Part shown: positions 6,740 through 14,672 of the stretch, piece by piece
Layout: the number at the start of each line of letters is the position of its first letter
How positions within the stretch are numbered: position 1 is the stretch's first letter
DNA from: Chloroflexota bacterium
Lineage (GTDB): Bacteria; Chloroflexota; Dehalococcoidia; Lucifugimonadales; Australimonadaceae
Assembly: GCA_026713505.1 (NCBI GenBank)
Contig: JAPOOH010000283.1
Location: 1 to 16,099 of the forward strand
Length of the DNA: 16,099 nt
Direction: 5' to 3'
Notes under the pieces: model-generated
Databases searched by the model: none
Seen by the model: only the letters and a program-made list of their open reading frames with translations
Told to the model about the DNA's origin: nothing
Translations under genes and position numbers: made by a program

Positions 6740-7047
6740 CTCGCCTTGCCCCGCATCCCGGCTATGAAGCCGACGAGCATGCCGAGGCCGTTCGCGAACG
6801 AAGCCGAGTTGCTCTCGCCCTCAGGCGAAGTCACAAACTTCAACACTGACTCCGACGCCTTGTTGACGTTCTCCAACGTGCCGTTGGCCGTCTCAACCGC
6901 CCTGGCTGCTGCGTTGAGCAGGCGGCGCACAGCCTTCACCAGCACACATGCAAGCACCAGCAGGGCAAGTGTCAGGAGGATGCCCACGACGAGATAAGCG
7001 CTGATGAGGATGTCCCGCACCTGCGTGATCGACTCTTGGTCCAGCAT
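6736..7047 (-). CDS. Small single-pass membrane protein of unknown function
   Basis: 103 residues. One strong transmembrane helix at about 13-37 (AYLVVGILLTLALLVLACVL) is followed by a basic patch (VKAVRRLL) and an amphipathic, coiled-coil-prone helix at about 45-72 (ARAVETANGTLENVNKASES). A second, glycine-rich hydrophobic stretch (GLGMLVGFIAGM) precedes a basic end. The layout resembles DUF948/YtxH-type envelope proteins, but no family can be assigned by eye. The ATG at 7047 is chosen over longer frames because AAGGAG lies 7 bases upstream and a TAGAAT box lies about 57 bases upstream. The gene converges with pheA and lies 92 bases downstream of the big membrane gene, but the TAGAAT box suggests its own promoter. 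Confidence 0.75.
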   Translation of the reverse strand: MLDQESITQVRDILISAYLVVGILLTLALLVLACVLVKAVRRLLNAAARAVETANGTLENVNKASESVLKFVTSPEGESNSASFANGLGMLVGFIAGMRGKAR

Positions 7048-7103
7048 CCTGCCACTCCTTCTTGCGGCTCCAATGCGACGCCGTGTTCGCATCGAGCAGG
7101 GGT

Positions 7104-7109
7104 ATTCTA
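7104..7109 (-). promoter_or_regulatory. TAGAAT -10-like box upstream of the small membrane protein
   Basis: The minus strand reads GCGCTAGAATACC about 57 bases before the ATG at 7047. The hexamer is identical to the boxes before cysM and the LOG-like gene. No convincing -35 element is seen. Confidence 0.35.
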
Positions 7110-7139
7110 GCGCACGAACCCGGGGTCTCCGCGAACGCG

Positions 7140-10100
7140 TCACCCGTCAGCCATCAACACACGATAGACCGTCACCTCCTGGTTGGCAAAGAAGACAACG
7201 AGCGAATGACCGGCCATCGCATCAAACTTGGCCAGCCCCGCGGGTGGGAAGTACACGCGCTCGGTAGGCCCGACGTAGACGTACTCCACGCCGTACTCTG
7301 ACGCCAGGTCCAGGAAGAGCTGTTCGCTCTCCGTCTCGTACATCAGGCGGACGTCGTAGACGCGGGTGCGTACGGCAGCCGGTTCCGCGCCACCCGCGCC
7401 CCGCTGCTGTATCTGATGCCATTGCCATCCCACCACCACCGGGAGCCCGGTGTACTTGGCCACGCGCGGCGGCCAGCGATAGGCGTGCGCTGTTACGCCC
7501 TCGAGGAACACGGGGGAGCCTTCGACGTTCTCCCGTATGAAGTCGATGGCCTCCGCGTCGTAGTCCAACGCGTAATGCGCCCCGGCGCGGCCCTTGTCCG
7601 GCTCCGCCGGGTCCCCGTAGACAGCCGTCCGTTGGTAGGCGCGGCCATCGAGCGTTATCCCGATGGAGGAATCGAACCGGTCGGCGAGGCGCGCGCGGGT
7701 GCCGAGCACCGGGAACACGGCGCTCGCCAGCACAAGGGCGGCCAGCAGTCCCAGCCACACTCCGCTGCCGATGCCGCCCCCTCTGAACGCTCCGCCGGTC
7801 CACAGGCGCCACAGCCCGACGCCTCCGACGGTGCCGAACAGCACCCACGCATTCAAGTAGAGCTTGAATACGGTGTTCATCCGGTCTATGTCGTTCTCCA
7901 CGGTCACGAAGTCCACTCCGACACCTATCCCCAGCGCGAGAACGAGCATGACCAGCAGGAGCAGGTGGACGGGAGCCGTGCGGTCGCGCCTGCGCACCAA
8001 CCAGACGGTGAGGACGCCCAGCGTCCACAGCAGAATCAGCGAGAAGAGCGCCGCGGTCAGCCATTGCCGCAACGCATCCGACCACGCGAAGAGACCGACA
8101 GCAAGCACCAACGCCAACGCGCCCAGTCCCATCAGCGCCCGCCACCGCCAGCGCATCCTGGTTTCGTCCTCGGGATCAGGCCCGCCCCGGCCCCACACCT
8201 GGCGCGTTTCGAATGCGAGCCAGGAGAGCGCAGCGAAGAGCAACAGCGCGTGTATGGCCACGTAGTGCCAGAGCACCGTCCGCCACTGGCTCATCTTCAC
8301 GCCGGCGATGGGCGCCTCGTAGTCCTGGTGGAAGGGCAGCCACGCCCCGTACAGCACGAGCCAGAACAGGGCCACCAGGAGCAGTCCCTTCGCCAGCGTC
8401 GCTGCCTCCAGCGGGCCTCCCCGCACGAGCAGCGCAATGACGATAGCGGCCAGGCCCAGCAGTCCGTACGCAGGCACTTCCCACGTGTTGATGGCGGCGA
8501 ACGCCCCCACCACGAACGCAAGCCCCGCCAGCGCAGGGAGCAGTCTCAGGAGCGAGACCGCCTTCCGCGCTCCCAGAACGAGGTTCGCCGCCAGCCCGAC
8601 CGCAAGCACCTGGTACGGGAGCGATATGAGGTGCGCATGCAGATCTCCGAACAGGAACGTCCAGAACGGGAACTCGTTGATGGCGATCTGGCCGGGCATC
8701 AGGCGGCTGCTGCGCCAGAAGTCGAACCGTCCGAATGGTTCGTCCGAGATGATGCTGCGCCACGCGCCCTGCGCGAGTTGCGCGGCGCCGTCCACATTCG
8801 CCAGCACCGTCACGAGGAGCGCAACGGCCACGCCCGCCCAGAGGGGGCTACAGCGCCGCCCCATCCGCCCCCCACGCTGCCGCAGCGCCTCCGCCAGGTT
8901 GTACCCGACGCTGAACGCGCCGGCGAGCGTGAAAGCGAACAGCATCGGCAGCGCCAGGTTGTAGGCGACCTCCGGCACGATGCCGGTCAGCCGAATCAAG
9001 GCGGCCACAGGCACGAAGCCGTAGTAGTAGTAGTTGATGAACCCTCCGGCGTACCACGGGTCGTACGGCGGGAACGTGGACGACTTCACGACGGCGATGA
9101 GGTAGGTGAGGTCCATGGGTTTTTCGCCGCCGCGCCATGCGTGCCAGAGGTCCGGGGTCGCGGCGCGCACCAGCAGGAACGCGAGGTACGCCGCGATGAA
9201 CAACACCTCCACACTAACGACGTACTTCCAATGGCGTTTCGCCAGCGCGATCAGCCAGCGATCGCGGTAGAGCAACGCCGCGGACACCGCCGCCAGCAGC
9301 AGGACCGAGACCGCCACGCTGGCGCGGGAGAACGTCCACAGCCCGACGCTCGCGCCCATCCACACCAGCCACGAGACGATGAGCAACCCCAGCGGTTTCG
9401 CGAGCACGACCCCCCTGTCCGGGAGCCAGCGCATCAGCCGGACGGAGAGAGGGAGGGCGGCGAGGAAGACGAGCTCAATAGCGAGCAACCAGACAAGCCA
9501 GGGTGCAGAGCGGTTCACCGCACTCTCGTTGAAGATATCCGTCCACGTGCCGCCCGCCTGCTGCACGGTGCGGTCCTCGTCGCTCAGCAACGCCCGTTCC
9601 GGGACCTCGGGGAAGTCTCCCTCGAACATGATGCCGCTGATCTCGGCCGCGGTGAGGGGCTCCACGTTCCGCCACACGAGCACGAGCGGGTGATCGTAGT
9701 TGGTGACGTTCTCGTCCGCGTAGCCGAGGTCCAACGAGAGTGCGCCGGTTTCCACGCCCGGCACGCTTTCAGGACGTTCCAGTCCTGCCGCCGTGAACGG
9801 GTCGTGCAGGAACGAGACTCCAGCGAGCGTGGGATAGCGGGCGAAGCCGTGAACGAGTTCGAAGCCGAGGTCGCCAGCGAAGAGTGCGCGGTAGTACGCC
9901 GAGCTGTAGGGATACCGCTCCGGCACGCGGAGGATGCTCCCCCAGGGCCGGTTGCTGTAGGACATGATGTAGTCTGCGCGCTCAATCTGGTCGGCTGCTT
10001 CCCAGACCTTCTGTGGGGTGTCTCCCTCATGTATCCGCAGCTGGTCCACGTTGAACCTGCCGAGGCCCGGGAAGCCCTCGTCCCAGTGGTTGTCGGTCAG

Positions 10101-11579
10101 TACGTTCGAACCCGGCGGGGCGTTCTCGTTCATCCAGGCAGACGCCTGTATACCGGGGTGGTCCGTGAAGTAGACCGAGGCGAAAGCGAGGGCGTAGAAC
10201 GCGGTTGCGGCAACGACGAACGCCATCACGACCTGGACAGCGCGCCGCCAGGCGACCCCTCGCTCCCGCGCGAACCGATACGCCTCGACCAGCCAGTGGC
10301 TCCCGAGCAGGACGAGAACAGGCAAGACGGGGCCCACGTAGCGCAGGAACTTGACCTCGAAAAGGGGCACGATGCCGCCCAGGAGAACGACGACCCACGC
10401 GATGAGGAGCCACTCTCCTATCCGCGGACGCCGGAAGCCCGCGATGAGCGCTGCCGCCAGACCTCCCCACGCAACGATACCCAATGGCAGACCCAGGGCC
10501 CAGACGGCCGTCTGCCGCAGCTCGTAGAGGCCGTTGCGCGGGATGCCGACGTACTGGAGCGTGTACGGCACGAGTCCCGCGGTGCGGGCGACCATCGCCT
10601 CCCAGCCGAGGTCTCCCACGTACTTCCGGTAGTCGATAAGCGCGTACGGCTGGAGCACGACGAACGTTCCCAACGCCGCAACGAACGCGAGCAAACCCGG
10701 ACCCAGCGCCGGCCACACGAGTGGCGAGCCCCTCTCGCCGGCCTCCCAACGCCGCCAGAGCAGCGCGGCGTAGGTCAGAGCGACGGGCGCGAGTATCGGC
10801 AGGCTGCTGCCACGGAAGGCGAACGTCGTACCGATCACGAGCCCCAGGACGACGTGGTCGCGGAGCCGTCCGCGTTCCAGCACGTTCAACATCCACCAGA
10901 AGGCGACGAGCGCCAGCAGGACCACGAACGACTCCGGGCGGTAGAAGTGGGTGACCTGGATGTTGAAGACGGTGAAGGCTCCCAGCGCAGCGGCCAGCAG
11001 CCCTGCTCCCTGCCCGAAAAGACGCCGCCCCAGGAAGGAGAGCAGCACGACGGAGGCCGTATCCACGAACGCAGCCAGTGCCCGCCCTGCCGACGCGAGG
11101 TCCTCAAGCCGCACCTGGTCCATGAACGGCTCCATGAGGAAGCGGATGGCCACCAGCAGGTAGATGATGATGGTGCCGAGCGGGAACCAGTGGGGGTTGA
11201 GCGGACTGGTGTCCTTGTCGAAAAGCGTGCCTATGCCGGGGAAGCCGGGCGTGTCCTGCGGGAAATCGCGGTTCTGGCAGGAGGCCCACCCCGGCGACTC
11301 CGTCAGCACGCGGTACATGCAGTCCGCGCGAAGGTAGATGGAGCGCTCGTCAGGGTGGTAGAAGCTGCCGCTGTCCCAGTCGAGTCCGTTCATCCGCAAC
11401 CCGAGCGCCGCCACGGCGATCAGGAGGAGGATGAACACCCACACCGGTGCGGCCCTGAGCCACTTCCAGACAAAGGCAAGCTCGGCGCCCACACTGGATG
11501 GGCGCTCCTGCGGCTCAGTCTCCGCGGCGCTGGACTGGGAGAGCGGCGCGTCGGCTGACATATCGTTCACGGACGGCAT
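7140..11579 (-). CDS. Fused GT39-like and DUF2298 (Chlor_Arch_YYY) polytopic membrane protein
   Basis: 1479 residues with more than 20 likely membrane segments. After a soluble N-terminus (1-40) and a first helix (about 45-62), the first half (to about residue 690) looks like a GT-C glycosyltransferase of the PMT/GT39 type. The first outer loop has YHPDER (74-79) with the acidic pair D77-E78 used by such enzymes, then multiple helices to about 470 and an outer-face domain (about 475-690). The second half (about 693-1479) is DUF2298: RGGEKPMD at 816-823, FPPYDPWYAGG at 836-846 and NYYYYG at 849-854, the tyrosine run that gave the family its name. DUF2298 has no known reaction; a polyprenyl-sugar-dependent transferase role is an inference. 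The start is uncertain: no ribosome binding site precedes the ATG, and a second in-frame ATG follows six codons later. It lies 71 bases downstream of gap on the same strand. Confidence 0.88.
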   Translation of the reverse strand: MPSVNDMSADAPLSQSSAAETEPQERPSSVGAELAFVWKWLRAAPVWVFILLLIAVAALGLRMNGLDWDSGSFYHPDERSIYLRADCMYRVLTESPGWASCQNRDFPQDTPGFPGIGTLFDKDTSPLNPHWFPLGTIIIYLLVAIRFLMEPFMDQVRLEDLASAGRALAAFVDTASVVLLSFLGRRLFGQGAGLLAAALGAFTVFNIQVTHFYRPESFVVLLALVAFWWMLNVLERGRLRDHVVLGLVIGTTFAFRGSSLPILAPVALTYAALLWRRWEAGERGSPLVWPALGPGLLAFVAALGTFVVLQPYALIDYRKYVGDLGWEAMVARTAGLVPYTLQYVGIPRNGLYELRQTAVWALGLPLGIVAWGGLAAALIAGFRRPRIGEWLLIAWVVVLLGGIVPLFEVKFLRYVGPVLPVLVLLGSHWLVEAYRFARERGVAWRRAVQVVMAFVVAATAFYALAFASVYFTDHPGIQASAWMNENAPPGSNVLTDNHWDEGFPGLGRFNVDQLRIHEGDTPQKVWEAADQIERADYIMSYSNRPWGSILRVPERYPYSSAYYRALFAGDLGFELVHGFARYPTLAGVSFLHDPFTAAGLERPESVPGVETGALSLDLGYADENVTNYDHPLVLVWRNVEPLTAAEISGIMFEGDFPEVPERALLSDEDRTVQQAGGTWTDIFNESAVNRSAPWLVWLLAIELVFLAALPLSVRLMRWLPDRGVVLAKPLGLLIVSWLVWMGASVGLWTFSRASVAVSVLLLAAVSAALLYRDRWLIALAKRHWKYVVSVEVLFIAAYLAFLLVRAATPDLWHAWRGGEKPMDLTYLIAVVKSSTFPPYDPWYAGGFINYYYYGFVPVAALIRLTGIVPEVAYNLALPMLFAFTLAGAFSVGYNLAEALRQRGGRMGRRCSPLWAGVAVALLVTVLANVDGAAQLAQGAWRSIISDEPFGRFDFWRSSRLMPGQIAINEFPFWTFLFGDLHAHLISLPYQVLAVGLAANLVLGARKAVSLLRLLPALAGLAFVVGAFAAINTWEVPAYGLLGLAAIVIALLVRGGPLEAATLAKGLLLVALFWLVLYGAWLPFHQDYEAPIAGVKMSQWRTVLWHYVAIHALLLFAALSWLAFETRQVWGRGGPDPEDETRMRWRWRALMGLGALALVLAVGLFAWSDALRQWLTAALFSLILLWTLGVLTVWLVRRRDRTAPVHLLLLVMLVLALGIGVGVDFVTVENDIDRMNTVFKLYLNAWVLFGTVGGVGLWRLWTGGAFRGGGIGSGVWLGLLAALVLASAVFPVLGTRARLADRFDSSIGITLDGRAYQRTAVYGDPAEPDKGRAGAHYALDYDAEAIDFIRENVEGSPVFLEGVTAHAYRWPPRVAKYTGLPVVVGWQWHQIQQRGAGGAEPAAVRTRVYDVRLMYETESEQLFLDLASEYGVEYVYVGPTERVYFPPAGLAKFDAMAGHSLVVFFANQEVTVYRVLMADG

Positions 11580-11596
11580 GCCGTAACGCTACGGCA
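11579..11596 (-). other. Perfect hairpin touching the start codon of the GT39-DUF2298 gene
   Basis: TGCCGTA (11579-11585), loop ACGC, TACGGCA (11590-11596), an exact seven-pair stem. It includes the first base complementary to the ATG and covers the place where a ribosome binding site would be, so it could limit translation of the membrane protein. Confidence 0.5.
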
Positions 11597-11601
11597 CGGA
11601 A

Positions 11602-11634
11602 GCGGGTCTGCGCACCTGCGAAGCGCAAACCCGC
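11602..11634 (-). terminator. Strong 12-pair hairpin between gap and the membrane protein gene
   Basis: GCGGGTCTGCGC (11602-11613) faces GCGCAAACCCGC (11623-11634) across a nine-base loop. In minus-strand RNA eleven pairs are Watson-Crick and one is G-U. It begins 17 bases after the gap stop. No U-tract follows, so it may be an mRNA 3'-end stabiliser or partial terminator that separates the highly expressed gap from the next gene. Confidence 0.55.
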
Positions 11635-11650
11635 AATGAACGCCGCGTGG

Positions 11651-12664
11651 CTAGAGGCCCCTCTCCGCAATCATGGCCGTGAGGTCGGACGTGCGGCAGG
11701 AGTAGCCCCATTCGTTGTCGTACCAGCCGAGCACCTTCACCATGTTTCCCTCCATGACCATGGTGGACTCGGCGTCGAATATGCAGCTGGCGGGGTTCAT
11801 CTTGATGTCGCTGCTGACGATGGGGTCCTCGGTGTATTCGAGGATTCCGTTCAGCGCGCCCTCGGCCGCCTTACGGAACGCCTCGTTCACTTCTTCCTTG
11901 GTCACGTCGCGCCCGACGTCCGCAACGAAGTCGGTGATGGAGCCGGTGGGGACGGGGACGCGCAGCGCCATGCCGTGCAGCTTGCCGTTCAACTCGGGGA
12001 TCACGACACCGACGACCTTTGCAGCGCCAGTGCTGGTGGGAATGATGTTCTGCGCCGCAGAACGTGCGCGGCGCATGTCCGAGTGGACCTGGTCGAGGAT
12101 CTGCTGGTCGTTCGTGTAGGCGTGCACGGTGGTCATCAGCCCGTGCTGGATGCCGAACTCGTCGTTGAGCACCTTGATGAGCTGCGCAACGCAGTTGGTG
12201 GTGCAGGACGCATTGGAGAGCACGTGGTGGGCGTCAGGGTCGTACTCGTCGGCGTTCCCGCCCAGCACCAGCGCCTTGTCCTCGCCGGTGGCGGGCGCCG
12301 AGATGATGACCTTCTTCGCCCCTGCCTCGATGTGGCCTGCGGCCTTCTCGCGCTGGGTGAAGATGCCGGTGGACTCGATGACGATGTCCACGCCCAGGTC
12401 GCCCCAGGGCAGGTTGGCGGGATTGCGCTCCGACAGCGACTGGATGCGGCGGCCGTCCACCTCGATGCCGCCTTCGACGGCCTGCACCGTGCCGGGGTAG
12501 CGCCCATAGTTGGTGTCGTACTTGAAGAGGTGCGCGTTCGCCTCAGGCGCCGCCAGGTCGTTCACCGCGACCACTTCCAGTTCCTCCGGATGACGCTCCA
12601 ACGTTGCCCGGAGCACCTGCCTGCCGATGCGCCCAAAGCCGTTGATGCCAACTCTCGTGCTCAT
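11651..12664 (-). CDS. gap: Glyceraldehyde-3-phosphate dehydrogenase, type I
   Basis: Glycolytic enzyme that oxidises glyceraldehyde 3-phosphate to 1,3-bisphosphoglycerate with NAD+. At 337 residues it is full length. The Rossmann motif GINGFGRIGR spans 6-15. D36 in AVNDLA sits where NAD-preferring enzymes have an acidic residue. The catalytic cysteine is C154 in SNASCTTNC and the catalytic histidine is H181 in TTVHAYT. The phosphate-site segment IPTSTGAAKVVG and the C-terminal WYDNEWGYS are canonical. The ATG is preceded by AGGAGGAG about 9 bases upstream. A clear promoter lies at 12711-12739. No pgk follows; the next gene on the strand is the large membrane protein after a strong hairpin. 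Confidence 0.98.
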   Translation of the reverse strand: MSTRVGINGFGRIGRQVLRATLERHPEELEVVAVNDLAAPEANAHLFKYDTNYGRYPGTVQAVEGGIEVDGRRIQSLSERNPANLPWGDLGVDIVIESTGIFTQREKAAGHIEAGAKKVIISAPATGEDKALVLGGNADEYDPDAHHVLSNASCTTNCVAQLIKVLNDEFGIQHGLMTTVHAYTNDQQILDQVHSDMRRARSAAQNIIPTSTGAAKVVGVVIPELNGKLHGMALRVPVPTGSITDFVADVGRDVTKEEVNEAFRKAAEGALNGILEYTEDPIVSSDIKMNPASCIFDAESTMVMEGNMVKVLGWYDNEWGYSCRTSDLTAMIAERGL

Positions 12665-12710
12665 ACGTCTCTTCTCCTCCTTGCCTGGCCTCGTCTACCG
12701 AGGCTGTTCC

Positions 12711-12739
12711 ATGCTATAGACCGTTCGTTCCCGCAACAA
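12711..12739 (-). promoter_or_regulatory. Sigma70-type promoter of gap
   Basis: On the minus strand TTGTTG (12739-12734) and TAGCAT (12716-12711) are 17 bases apart, about 46 bases before the gap ATG. The ribosome binding site AAGGAGGAG sits in the leader. Confidence 0.6.
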
Positions 12740-12825
12740 GGCGCAGCTCAGGCCGGTAACTGTTCAGACTTCGCGAGGTCCGTCTCCCCCAGCAGTGTCA
12801 CCGATAGCCCCCGTGCCCCGGAGTA

Positions 12826-12863
12826 CCCTCACCCTAACCCTCTCCCCTTGCAGGGAGAGGGGA
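12826..12863 (+). repeat. Dispersed CCCTCACCC...CTCTCC repeat, copy 2
   Basis: Begins CCCTCACCCTAACCCTCTCC and continues into CTTGCA and the pairing arm GGGAGAGGGGA; the palindrome arms are CCTCTCCC and GGGAGAGG. It lies between the 3' end of the VOC gene and the gap promoter, where it could form a hairpin after the LOG-enolase-VOC operon. Confidence 0.8.
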
Positions 12864-12889
12864 TTCGCCTCATCAATTCTGAGTAGTTG

Positions 12890-13351
12890 TCAGGCGCTCC
12901 TGCTCACAGCGCCGCTGGCCGGTTGCCATGCGTCGTTGTGGATGCTGTCTCCGATCCACTCCCGCAACTCGATGCCGATGCCGTTCGGGTCCAGTATCTC
13001 AGCACGCCAGCCGTTGAAGGACGAGCCGGGCTTCGGCTGTTGTACGAAGGTCACCCCGCGCTCGCGCAGTGCGGCAGCGGTCGTCTCCATGTCCTCCACG
13101 GTGAGCGCGATCGCCTTGACGCCCATGCGGCCCACGTCCACCTCCTCCGACACGCGCTCCGGGGGCGCAGCGATGAGTTCCACCATCATCCCGCCGAGCG
13201 TCACGCACGCCTGCTCGTGCACCGCGCCATCCGGCCTCTGCGCTGCTGTTGTGCGGAGGTGGCGGAAGCCCAGAACGTCCGTGTAGAACGCGACCGACTC
13301 CTGCAGGTCCTTCGCCCACACTTCCACGTGGTCCATGCCCTTGATACCCAC
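12890..13351 (-). CDS. VOC-superfamily (glyoxalase/dioxygenase fold) protein
   Basis: 153 residues with two paired beta-alpha-beta-beta-beta modules typical of glyoxalase I, methylmalonyl-CoA epimerase and related enzymes. Module 1 has MDHVEVWAKDLQESVAFY with H8 and VELI with E58; module 2 has VKAIALTVEDM (78-88) and LDPNGIGIELREW with E128. The usual metal ligands are His, Glu, His, Glu. Here the third position is A80 in place of histidine, so the canonical site is incomplete. The GTG at 13351 is chosen because a strong GGAGGT lies 6 bases upstream and the fold begins right there; the longer ATG frame would overlap enolase by over 200 bases. It starts 4 bases after the enolase stop, with its ribosome binding site inside the end of the enolase gene, so translation is probably coupled. 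The substrate is unknown. Confidence 0.85.
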   Translation of the reverse strand: MGIKGMDHVEVWAKDLQESVAFYTDVLGFRHLRTTAAQRPDGAVHEQACVTLGGMMVELIAAPPERVSEEVDVGRMGVKAIALTVEDMETTAAALRERGVTFVQQPKPGSSFNGWRAEILDPNGIGIELREWIGDSIHNDAWQPASGAVSRSA

Positions 13352-13355
13352 GGTC

Positions 13356-14636
13356 TCACCTCCCCAAGCGTTCGAATGGGGTCCCGCCCGCGTACCGGGC
13401 CTCGCTGCCGAGCTCCGCTTCGATGCGCAGCAGGCGGTTGTACTTCGCGACGCGCTCGCTGCGCGCCGGAGCGCCCGTCTTGATCTGTCCCGCCGATACC
13501 GCGACCACCAGATCGGCGATCGTGGTGTCCTCCGTCTCGCCGGAGCGGTGGCTGATGACGGCACTCCAGCCGGCCTCGTGCGTCATGTCGATGGCGGCGC
13601 GCGTTTCCGTGAGCGAGCCTATCTGGTTCAGTTTCACGAGCACCGAGTTGCCCGCTCCGTCCCTGATGCCCCGCGCGATACGCTCCGGGTTGGTCGTGAA
13701 CAGGTCGTCTCCCACCAACTGCACGCGGCTGCCGAGTCGCTCAGTGAGCAGGGCCCAGCCTTCCCAGTCGTCCTCGACCAGACCGTCCTCGATACTGACG
13801 ATGGGATACTTCGAAACCCACTCCTCGTAGTAGCCGACGAGCTCGGCGCTGGTCAGCGTTACGCCCTCGCGAGCGAGCACGTACTTGCCGTCCTCGCAGA
13901 ACTCGCTCGCTGCAACGTCCAGTGCCAGCGCGCAGTCCTCGCCGGGGCGGTAGCCCGCCTTCTCAATCGCCTCCACCAACAACTCGACCGCAGCCTCGTT
14001 GGTGGGGAGCGAAGGCGCAACGCCGCCCTCGTCGCCGACGTTCGTTGACATGCCGCGCGCATGCACGATGCCGCGCAGCGCCTGGTAAACCTCAGCGCCG
14101 CAGCGCAGGCCTTCGGTGAATCTGTCGAACCCCACGGGCATCACCATGAACTCCTGGAAGTCCGTCGAGTTCACCGCGTGCCGTCCGCCGTTGAGCAGAT
14201 TCAGCATAGGGGTGGGGAGCAGCGTACCGCCGCCCAGGTAGCGGTAGAGCGGAAGGCCGACCGACCGCGCGGCGGCGTGGGCGGTCGCCAGCGAGACCGC
14301 GAGGACCGCGTTCGCGCCGAGGCCTGCCTTGTCCGGAGTGCCGTCCAGGTCCAGCATCGCCTCGTCCACGGCCTGCTGACCGTCTGCGTCGAGTCCGCGG
14401 ATACGGGGGGCGATCTTCTCGTTCACGTTGGCCACGGCGGTAAGGACGCCCTTGCCCCCGTAACGTTCCGCGTCCCCGTCACGCAGTTCAAGCGCCTCGT
14501 GCGTGCCGGTGCTGGCGCCGGAGGGAACCGCGGCCCAACCGGTCGAGCCGTCATCCAGCGTCACGGTCGCCTCCACGGTGGGGAGTCCCCTCGAATCGAG
14601 CATCTCGCTCGCTCGCACATTCTCGATACGGGCCAT
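13356..14636 (-). CDS. eno: Enolase (phosphopyruvate hydratase)
   Basis: Converts 2-phosphoglycerate to phosphoenolpyruvate in glycolysis. 426 residues, normal length. The substrate loop SGASTGTHEALELRDGD spans 39-55. Mg2+ ligands are D240 (ALDVAA), E283 (SIEDGL) and D310 (VGDDLF). The catalytic pair is E203 in GDEGG and K335 in LVKLNQIG. The family signature SHRSGETEDTTIADL begins at 362 and QIKTGAPARSERVAKYN follows at 384. The ATG has GGAGGAG about 7 bases upstream. It lies 36 bases after the LOG-like gene and 4 bases before the VOC gene, all on the minus strand, so one transcript from the TAGAAT box at 15252 is likely. Confidence 0.98.
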   Translation of the reverse strand: MARIENVRASEMLDSRGLPTVEATVTLDDGSTGWAAVPSGASTGTHEALELRDGDAERYGGKGVLTAVANVNEKIAPRIRGLDADGQQAVDEAMLDLDGTPDKAGLGANAVLAVSLATAHAAARSVGLPLYRYLGGGTLLPTPMLNLLNGGRHAVNSTDFQEFMVMPVGFDRFTEGLRCGAEVYQALRGIVHARGMSTNVGDEGGVAPSLPTNEAAVELLVEAIEKAGYRPGEDCALALDVAASEFCEDGKYVLAREGVTLTSAELVGYYEEWVSKYPIVSIEDGLVEDDWEGWALLTERLGSRVQLVGDDLFTTNPERIARGIRDGAGNSVLVKLNQIGSLTETRAAIDMTHEAGWSAVISHRSGETEDTTIADLVVAVSAGQIKTGAPARSERVAKYNRLLRIEAELGSEARYAGGTPFERLGR

Positions 14637-14672
14637 CGTTCACTCCTCCGCGAATCTCTTGCGCAACGTCAC

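Noticed and set aside
7048..7143. A longer start for the small membrane protein at 7143
   Set aside because: The additional residues are arginine-rich and span the -10-like box; AAGGAG directly precedes the ATG at 7047.
7416..11558. A 1380-codon open frame on the plus strand
   Set aside because: It is exactly antisense to the GT39-DUF2298 gene, rich in R, Q, H and E with no membrane or domain motifs, and is explained by high GC at the third codon positions of the real gene.
12665..12889. A tRNA or other RNA gene between gap and the VOC gene
   Set aside because: No cloverleaf, TTCGA arm or CCA-type end was seen; the region is accounted for by the gap promoter and leader and the dispersed repeat.
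13352..13564. A longer start for the VOC protein at 13564
   Set aside because: It would overlap enolase by over 200 bases with an arginine-rich sequence, whereas the GTG at 13351 has an ideal ribosome binding site and begins at the fold.
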